Shown here piece by piece: positions 58,811 through 64,000 of a stretch of DNA of 64,000 bases. Both the position numbers and the translations under genes were made by a program. Source of the DNA: Saccharothrix sp. ST-888 (GTDB lineage Bacteria; Actinomycetota; Actinomycetes; Streptomycetales; Streptomycetaceae); assembly GCF_000955975.1 (NCBI RefSeq), contig NZ_JYJF01000003.1, forward strand, positions 1 through 64,000, written 5' to 3'. The first letter of the stretch is position 1, and every line of letters starts with the position of its first letter. The notes under the pieces were generated by a model. That model was given only the letters and a program-made list of their open reading frames with translations. It did not search any database and had not been told where the DNA came from.

Positions 58811-60259
58811 TCAGGCCGGGCCGATCCCGGCGGCCGCGATCGAGGCGGACATCCCGGCGCGGGCCAGGCCCCCGCCGGGGTGGACGGTGGCGCCGATCAG
58901 CTGCAGACCAGGGGTGCCGGAGTCGTTCGGCGGGTTGAGGAACCGCCCGTCGGCGCCCGCCAGCGACGGATGGGCCAGTGCGGCGGTCGGCGGCAGGATC
59001 TCGCGCCACAGCACGCGCCCGCGCAGGTCGATCCCGGCGGCGGCGAGGTGGTCCAGCAGATGGTCGGCGTACGCCTCGAAGTCCGGTGCGAGTTCGGCGA
59101 GTTCGCCGGGATCAGGCACGGTCACGGTCAGCGTGACGGCCTCGTGCCCGTCGTCCGGGCGCAGCGTGGGGTCGTCGGGCCGGTGCACCTGCACCGTGGG
59201 GTACCGGGGCAGGTCGGGGTGTTCGAAGACCTGGTCCAGTTCGCGCTCCGTGTCCCGGGCGTGCACCACCGTGCGGTACGCCGTCCCGGTCGGGCGTGCG
59301 CCCCGCAGGGCCAGCAGCACGGTGAGCCGGCCGGTGGACGCGGCCCGGCCGGACGACGGGTCGAGGCCCGGCACGATTCCGTGCCGGGCCAGGGTGCGGG
59401 TGTCGACCGCCGAGAGCACCAGGTCCGCCTCGAAGCGGCGGTCCCCGGCGGCGACCCCGCAGGCCCGCCCGTCCGCCAGCAGCACCTGCGTGACCGGGGT
59501 GCCGAAGTGGAACTCCACCCCCCGCTGCTCGCACCGCCGGTACACCGCCGCGGCCAGCGCCCGGTTGCCGCCGGTCACGTACCAGACCCCGAAGGACTGC
59601 TCCATGTACGGCAGCACACTGGCCCCGGCCGGGGCATCGTCGGGGGGGAGCCCGAAGCGCAGCGCGTACTCGTACAGCAGCGCGGTCAGCCCGGGGTGGC
59701 CGCCGAGTTCGCGTTCGGCGAGGTCGGCGAGCGTGCTGGTGCGACGGGTCAGGCGGGCCAGTCCGCGGCGCGGCGCTGCGGGGTACGGGTCGGTGTGCAG
59801 CGGACGGGGGTCGGCCGGCAGCGGCTCCTCCAGCAGCGGGCGCCGGGTGGCCTCCCAGACCGCGCGGGCCCGGTTCATCACCTCGCCCCAGCGCTCGCCC
59901 GAACCCGGGCCGAAGGCCGCGTCCAGCGCCTGGGCGACCCCGCCGCGCGAGGCGTTGGGCAGCACCAGGTCCGTACCGTCCGGGAACAGGTGCCGGCTCT
60001 CCGGCTCCAGCGGCGCCAGCTCGACCAGCTGCTCCAGCGGCTCGCGGCCGGACTTCAGTGCCAGGTCGCGGTAGACGGCGGGCAGGGTGAGCAGTCCGGG
60101 CCCGGTGTCGAAGGCGAAGCCGTCCCGCTCGTAGCGGCCGAGCATGCCCCCGTACGTCCCGCTCGCCTCACAGACCGTCACCCGGTGTCCGAGGGTGGCC
60201 AGCCGAGCCGCGGCGGCCAGTCCGCTGATTCCTGCCCCGATGATGACGATCCGTGCCAT
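58811..60259 (-). CDS. CrtI-like phytoene desaturase-family FAD oxidoreductase
   Basis: 482 residues. It begins with an FAD-binding fold IVIIGAGISGLAAAARLATLGHRVTVCEAS and ends with GLQLIGATVHPGGGLARAGMSAS, the classic carotenoid desaturase C-terminal signature. The middle has GFAFDTGPGLLTLP and VTGGNRALAAAVYRRC. No crtB, crtE or other carotenoid gene is adjacent, though a polyprenyl synthase lies 3.4 kb away. It may be a carotenoid desaturase or a related amine oxidase. ATG at 60257-60259; convergent with the SRPBCC gene. Confidence 0.88.
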   Translation of the reverse strand: MARIVIIGAGISGLAAAARLATLGHRVTVCEASGTYGGMLGRYERDGFAFDTGPGLLTLPAVYRDLALKSGREPLEQLVELAPLEPESRHLFPDGTDLVLPNASRGGVAQALDAAFGPGSGERWGEVMNRARAVWEATRRPLLEEPLPADPRPLHTDPYPAAPRRGLARLTRRTSTLADLAERELGGHPGLTALLYEYALRFGLPPDDAPAGASVLPYMEQSFGVWYVTGGNRALAAAVYRRCEQRGVEFHFGTPVTQVLLADGRACGVAAGDRRFEADLVLSAVDTRTLARHGIVPGLDPSSGRAASTGRLTVLLALRGARPTGTAYRTVVHARDTERELDQVFEHPDLPRYPTVQVHRPDDPTLRPDDGHEAVTLTVTVPDPGELAELAPDFEAYADHLLDHLAAAGIDLRGRVLWREILPPTAALAHPSLAGADGRFLNPPNDSGTPGLQLIGATVHPGGGLARAGMSASIAAAGIGPA

Positions 60260-60338
60260 GGGACCTGATCCTAGGGCCCGTCCTGCTGCGCGGGCACGAG
60301 GCGTCGGGGCAGGTGGGCGGGTGCGGGGGTGCCGGGCC

Positions 60339-60971
60339 TCAGGAGCGGTACTGTCCCGTGCCGACCGGCTGGGGCTGCTGGGCGGCGGCCCGCTGCGCCT
60401 TGCGCTCGCGGCGGCGCTGGCGGAAGCGGCGGATCCGGGAGATCGCGAACCAGACCAGCACCGCGCCGATCACCAGCAGGGTCGCGGCGATGGAGGCGGC
60501 GAACCACGGGTGGAAGATCGCCAGGGTGACCAGACCGGCCACCGAGAGGTCCTCGGCCAGGCTGATGACGATGTTGCTGGCGGGCTCCGGCGAGGTGTTG
60601 ACCGCCATCCGCAGGGAGGCCTTGATGCCGTGGCTGAGCAGCGCGGTCGTACCGCCCATCGCCCCGGCCGCGACCTCGCCCAGCGAACCCGGGTGCGCAC
60701 TGGCCAGCAGCGCGCCGACGGTCGCACCGGCGATCGGGCGGATCACCGTGTGGATCGCGTCCCAGACCGTGTCCACGTAGGGGATCTTGTCGGCGACCGC
60801 CTCGCAGAGGAAGAGCACGGTCGCGGCGATCAGCACATCGGTACGCTCCAGCACCGGCGGCACCGAGTCCGCTCCGCCGAACCGCCCGAGCAGGCCGAGC
60901 AGCATCACCACGGCGTAGGCGTTGATCCCGCTCGCCCAGCCGCTGGTGAAAATCAACGGGACAATGCCCAC
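60339..60971 (-). CDS. DUF4126 membrane protein
   Basis: 210 residues with four or five hydrophobic segments and conserved SGINAYAVVMLLGLLGRFG, SHGIKASLRMAVNTSPEP and VISLAEDLSVAGLV, marks of DUF4126. A basic tail (RRFRQRRRERKAQR) follows the last helix. Function unknown. GTG at 60969-60971 is supported by GGGGGAG 8 nt upstream; the longer frame to 61016 is not. Confidence 0.9.
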   Translation of the reverse strand: MGIVPLIFTSGWASGINAYAVVMLLGLLGRFGGADSVPPVLERTDVLIAATVLFLCEAVADKIPYVDTVWDAIHTVIRPIAGATVGALLASAHPGSLGEVAAGAMGGTTALLSHGIKASLRMAVNTSPEPASNIVISLAEDLSVAGLVTLAIFHPWFAASIAATLLVIGAVLVWFAISRIRRFRQRRRERKAQRAAAQQPQPVGTGQYRS

Positions 60972-61589
60972 TTTCGCGCTCCCCCTCGGAAACCAGGTCG
61001 GACGGTCGGGCCACACCGTACCCGGACGGACCGCCCGAGTCCTTGGGACGCTGCCGCGCGCCGACCGGTTCCAGCGGGCCGAGCGGGCGGCGGGATCTGA
61101 GTACGGATACTCAGTTCTCGACTTGAGTACCCCAGCGGATGGCCCCCGACCTGCGGAAACCGGCAGAGTGATGGCACCGGGACGACGGCCTGTCAGCAGG
61201 CCGCCCGCCCCGGTAGCGGTTTCGCGTCCATCGGCAGTGGGGGATCGATGGCCACTGTTGCGAGCCGCGCGGACAGGCCGGACGACGGCCGCGCACCGCC
61301 GATACGGGGCGGCGGAGCGGGGCCGGGGGGACGGACGGCCGACGGGGGGAGTACCGGGACGTGTCGGGCCGTTGGCGCCCGCACTCCCGGTTGACGAGCA
61401 GGGCGGTTCCGCACGGCAGGCCGACGGGGGAGTCGGGGCGGCCGGGCGGGGCCGCCCTCGCCATGCGCCGCCCGGGGCGCCGGACGGCCTCTCGGGGACG
61501 GATTGGGGACGGATTGTCAGTGGTGGCGTTCAGGATGGAGTCGCACGGGTCGTCCGACCCGCGTCACCCGCTTTGGACCGGGGGACTCC
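60972..61589. other. Long intergenic region with palindromes
   Basis: 618 bp between divergent DUF4126 and HEPN genes. The plus-strand frame from 60922 to 61593 is open but Arg/Gly/Pro-rich and does not look like a protein. The region contains a TGAGTA palindrome cluster (61097-61129) and a CGGGTCG/CGACCCG palindrome (61546-61561). Confidence 0.5.
61097..61129. promoter_or_regulatory. TGAGTA-type operator candidate
   Basis: CTGAGTA-CGGA-TACTCAG is a perfect palindrome with 7-bp arms (61097-61114). A third TGAGTA half-site lies 10 nt on (61124-61129). Three spaced copies of a six-base unit in this GC-rich context look like a regulator binding site rather than a terminator. It is 126 bp before the DUF4126 start. 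Confidence 0.6.
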
Positions 61590-62228
61590 ATGACCATCAG
61601 CCACCCTGAGACCGTCACCCGCCGCCCGTCCGCCGATTCCCGTGTCCCGGCTCCCCAGAGCCCGCTGCCACCGGCCGCGCCGCCGCAGAGCCCGCCGCAG
61701 CAGACCCCACTGCCACTGAACCTGCCGCCGAGTCCGGCACCGCGCGGCCGGGGTGCCGACATCCACCCCGTGCTGCGCCGGGCCGCCGCCCCGCCCGCCG
61801 CGCTGGACCTGCTCCGCCAGGCCGATCTGACACTCGTCCGGGCAAGTCAGTACGAGGACCCGCTGGAGCGGTACGCTGCCGCGCACCTGGCCGCGCTGCG
61901 GACCACCGCGGCCGTGCTCGCCGTCCGGGGGCGGCCGGAGCGGAACCCGCGCCGCCGCCGGGCCATCCGCAGCGCCTGGGACGTCCTGCCGGAGGTCGCT
62001 CCCGAACTCGCGGAGTGGGCCGTCTACTTCGCGGCCGGCGCCCGCCGCCGGGCCGCCGCCGAGGCGGGCATCCGGGGTGCGGCCACCGCGCGCGAGGCGG
62101 ACGACCTGATCCGCAACACCGCGCTCTACCACCGCATCGTCCAGCGGCTGCTCGGACTTCACCCCGACCCGCAGACCCGGCCGTTGCCTCCCGACCGCCG
62201 CGCCGCCGCGCCGGGGGACGCCGGGTAG
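61590..62228 (+). CDS. SAV_6107-type HEPN domain protein
   Basis: 212 residues. A Pro/Gln-rich N terminus (1-50) is followed by a helical HEPN-like domain (ALDLLRQADLTLVRASQYEDPLERYAAAHLAALRTTAAVL ... WAVYFAAGARRRAAAEAG). HEPN domains often bind nucleotides or RNA and can be RNases, but the R-x4-6-H catalytic motif is not clearly present (YHRIVQRLL is reversed). Function unknown; no toxin-antitoxin partner is adjacent. ATG at 61590. Confidence 0.85.
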   Translation: MTISHPETVTRRPSADSRVPAPQSPLPPAAPPQSPPQQTPLPLNLPPSPAPRGRGADIHPVLRRAAAPPAALDLLRQADLTLVRASQYEDPLERYAAAHLAALRTTAAVLAVRGRPERNPRRRRAIRSAWDVLPEVAPELAEWAVYFAAGARRRAAAEAGIRGAATAREADDLIRNTALYHRIVQRLLGLHPDPQTRPLPPDRRAAAPGDAG

Positions 62229-62356
62229 CCCGGCGGCCGACCGCCTGCGGGGCGCAGACCCAGCCCGTTGTGCAGCCGGGGCGGGGCGGGGCTGCGGAGG
62301 GTCCGGGCGCACTAAGGTGGGGGCATCAGCAACCCCCGCGACGAGGAGCTTCAGCC

Positions 62357-63109
62357 TTGTACCCGACGCGTCCCCGCAGCGCCCTGCGTACCGCCGTGGT
62401 GTGGGAGGTGGTGAAGACGGCCCTCGAACACCGGGCCGCCGAGCTGGACCAGCCGGTACTGGACGTGCTCGACACGGGCGGCGGCACCGGTAACTTCGCC
62501 GTGCCGGTGGCCCGGCTCGGCCACCGGGTGACCGTGGTCGACCCGAGCCCGGACGCGCTCTTCGCGCTGGAGCGCCGGGCCGCCGAGGCGGGCGTCACCG
62601 ACCTGGTCCGCGCCGTGCAGGGCGACACCCAGACCCTGCCCGAGGTGATCAGCCCGGGCAGCGTGGACGCGGTGCTCTGCCACGGTGTCCTGGAGATGGT
62701 GGACGACCCGGCCGAGGCGCTCGGCAACCTCACCGCGACCCTGCACAAGGGCGGCCTGGTCAGCCTGCTCGCCGCCAACCGCAACGGCGCCGTGCTGGCC
62801 CGCGCCCTCGGCGGCCACTTCGCCGAGGCCCGTGCCGTGCTGGACGCCTCCGACGGCCGCTGGGGCGAGCAGGACCCGATGCCCCGCCGGTTCAGCGTCG
62901 AGGAGCTCGACCGCCTGGCCTGTGCCGCCGGTCTGCGGGTGGACTCGGTGCACGGTGTACGGGTCTTCGCCGACCTCGTCCCCGGCGTCCTGGTGGACAC
63001 CGAGCCCGGTGCGATGGACGCGCTGCTCAGGCTGGAGCAGGCCGCCGCAGGGGAGCCGGCCTTCCACGCCGTGGCCACCCAGCTGCACCTGCTCGCCTCG
63101 CTCGCCTGA
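62357..63109 (+). CDS. Class I SAM-dependent methyltransferase
   Basis: 250 residues. The SAM-binding loop DVLDTGGGTGNFAVPVARLG is followed by VTVVDPSPDALF with the acidic ribose ligand, VQGDTQTLP and DAVLCHGVLEMVDDPAEAL. Similar to the SmtA/UbiE group; substrate unknown. TTG at 62357 is set by GAGGAG 8 nt upstream. Same strand as the HEPN and DUF3040 genes, each with its own spacing. Confidence 0.9.
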   Translation: MYPTRPRSALRTAVVWEVVKTALEHRAAELDQPVLDVLDTGGGTGNFAVPVARLGHRVTVVDPSPDALFALERRAAEAGVTDLVRAVQGDTQTLPEVISPGSVDAVLCHGVLEMVDDPAEALGNLTATLHKGGLVSLLAANRNGAVLARALGGHFAEARAVLDASDGRWGEQDPMPRRFSVEELDRLACAAGLRVDSVHGVRVFADLVPGVLVDTEPGAMDALLRLEQAAAGEPAFHAVATQLHLLASLA

Positions 63110-63283
63110 CCGTTCGCTCACAGTCCGCTCGCCGTCCGTGCACCGTCCGCGCACCGTTCCGAAAGATTCCGCTCTTCCGGGCACTTGTCCCGGCGCTGCG
63201 GCGTTGGGCACCGTACGGGAAGCACACGGGCACGTGGCCGGAGCCACGTGCGCCTGACCACCCCGAACCCGGCTCCCGGACCG

Positions 63284-63289
63284 TATGAT
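63284..63289 (+). promoter_or_regulatory. -10 box ahead of the DUF3040 gene
   Basis: TATGAT at 63284-63289, 112 nt before the GTG; no convincing -35 at 17-18 nt. Confidence 0.4.
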
Positions 63290-63401
63290 CTGGGTAAAGC
63301 CGGAAAGCATGACAGCCAGAACCATGGGGCATATGGACCACACAGGGCCGAGCCAGGGGTGGTGGACCGGTCGCCCCGCGACCGACGAGTAGGAGGACTC
63401 C

Positions 63402-63785
63402 GTGCCGCTCTCGGAGCACGAGCAGCGACTGCTCGAGCAGATGGAGCGAGCGCTGTACGCAGAAGATCCCAAGTTCGCGTCAGCGCTCGAGGGAACCGGG
63501 CTGCGCACCTACACCCGTCGGAAGGTCTACCTGGCCGCCGCAGGGTTCGTCGTGGGTGTCGGCCTCCTGATGGGGGGCATGGTCGCTCAGCACATCTGGG
63601 TGGGCGTTGTCGGGTTCCTGGTGATGCTGGTCTGCGCGGTCCTCGCCGTTACCGGCTGGAGGCGCAGTCCTGCCGGGCACAGGGCAGGTCCCAAGGCGGC
63701 CCCAGCCCCGCGTCGGAAGGCCAGTGTGATGGACCGGATGGAGCAACGCTGGCAGCGCCGCAGGGACGAGCACAACGGCATGTAG
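63402..63785 (+). CDS. DUF3040 membrane protein
   Basis: 127 residues. An N-terminal soluble segment (PLSEHEQRLLEQMERALYAEDPKFASAL) is the DUF3040 signature, followed by two transmembrane helices (about 40-85) and a basic tail with a short coiled coil (MDRMEQRWQRRRDE). Homologues sit near the dcw cell-division cluster in actinobacteria (Rv2169c). GTG at 63402 with AGGAGG upstream. Function unknown. Confidence 0.92.
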   Translation: MPLSEHEQRLLEQMERALYAEDPKFASALEGTGLRTYTRRKVYLAAAGFVVGVGLLMGGMVAQHIWVGVVGFLVMLVCAVLAVTGWRRSPAGHRAGPKAAPAPRRKASVMDRMEQRWQRRRDEHNGM

Positions 63786-63819
63786 CCGGTCGGCGTTCTG
63801 GACGGACGGGTGACAGACG

Positions 63820-63857
63820 GGTGAGGGCGGGCAGTCCATCGACTGCCCGCCCTCACC
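63820..63857. terminator. Strong bidirectional hairpin
   Basis: Seventeen-bp perfect stem (63820-63836 with 63841-63857), CATC loop, between the DUF3040 gene and the convergent partial gene. Confidence 0.9.
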
Positions 63858-63893
63858 TGTTGTGCTGCCCGGCCGGCCAGGCCCCGCCGGGGG

Positions 63894-64000
63894 CTACCGC
63901 TTGCGGCGGGGCAGCCGGGCGCGTACCGGTTCGGCGAGCCGGGAGGCGAGTCGGCCGAGGGCCGCGCGGCCGGCGGCGGCCCGGTCCTCGAACCGCCACC
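63894..64000 (-). CDS. C-terminal end of an unidentified gene (partial)
   Basis: The last 34 codons plus TAG of a minus-strand gene running off the window: WRFEDRAAAGRAALGRLASR then LAEPVRARLPRRKR. Third positions are nearly all G/C, so it is probably coding. The basic helical tail is too short to assign a family. Confidence 0.6.
   Translation of the reverse strand, partial: WRFEDRAAAGRAALGRLASRLAEPVRARLPRRKR

Noticed and set aside
58811..60259. Carotenoid biosynthetic cluster
   Set aside because: Only a CrtI-like gene is present; no crtB/crtE/crtY neighbours, so no cluster can be claimed.
60922..61593. 223-residue plus-strand open frame in the long intergenic region
   Set aside because: Overlaps the DUF4126 start, Arg/Gly/Pro-rich, no ribosome-binding site and no conserved motifs.
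1..64000. CRISPR arrays, transposases, prophage genes, tRNA or rRNA genes
   Set aside because: No regular repeat-spacer pattern, no integrase or transposase motifs and no tRNA T-loop/acceptor arrangement noticed on either strand.

Overview
The window is high-GC actinobacterial chromosome (strong G/C at third codon positions, many GTG and TTG starts). It looks like Streptomyces or its close relative Kitasatospora: it has an actinobacterial QcrCAB/CtaC-D-E-F respiratory chain, Streptomyces-type riboswitches, SAV_6107-type HEPN, DUF5304, DUF3040 and DUF2630 proteins, and a common Streptomyces intergenic repeat. I see no prophage, insertion sequence, CRISPR array, rRNA or tRNA. This is core chromosome, and gene order resembles the Rv2169c-Rv2204c part of Mycobacterium tuberculosis as I remember it.

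Layout. 0-5.2 kb: GNAT enzyme, ErpA-like Fe-S carrier, a lipoprotein, adenosine kinase, and a cysteine desulfurase fused to a TusA domain. 5.5-15 kb: aerobic respiration (ctaC-ctaD-ctaF on +, qcrB-qcrA-qcrC-ctaE on -), interrupted by an L,D-transpeptidase and a YtrA-type GntR regulator. 15-22 kb: degenerate receiver protein, trpD, a SAM-IV riboswitch ahead of a second cysteine-desulfurase-like enzyme, a rhomboid protease coupled to a stand-alone Lrp ligand domain, a CxxC protein and an NYN-domain protein. 22-27.5 kb: three tandem secreted NlpC/P60 hydrolases (one behind a c-di-AMP riboswitch) and a secreted HEATH metallopeptidase-like protein. 27.4-41.6 kb: GT87 and PimB'-like mannosyltransferases, FadD, SRPBCC protein, ArsA-like protein without a P-loop, DUF5304, glucokinase, EEP nuclease family, esterase, acyltransferase, the MacS/MacR-like two-component pair and an AlkD-like protein. 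41.7-45.3 kb: fused trpEG behind a leader peptide with three adjacent Trp codons and an attenuator hairpin, divergent from class II DAHP synthase. 45.3-46.3 kb: Bfd and bacterioferritin with iron-box-like sites. 46.4-56.4 kb: molybdopterin protein, PASTA kinase, thiO-thiS-thiG behind a TPP riboswitch, ferredoxin-reductase-like flavoprotein, a truncated metallo-beta-lactamase remnant, an Rv2175c homologue, thiE, a polyprenyl synthase and metF. 56.5-64 kb: small conserved actinobacterial proteins, a CrtI-like flavoprotein, DUF4126, HEPN protein, methyltransferase, DUF3040 and the tail of an unidentified gene.

Together the genes cover electron transport, sulfur and Fe-S supply, aromatic amino acid supply with feedback at RNA level, thiamine synthesis, iron storage, envelope lipid and glycolipid synthesis, and peptidoglycan remodelling. 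The most notable regulatory content is a set of RNA elements (SAM-IV, c-di-AMP, TPP, trp attenuator) and a recurring leaderless promoter layout in which a -10 hexamer lies 6-7 nt before the start codon. I found no wholly new system. The best candidates for new biology are the NifS-TusA fusion, the SRPBCC / P-loop-less ArsA / DUF5304 module, the degenerate receiver, the TGAGTA operator cluster and the metallo-beta-lactamase remnant.
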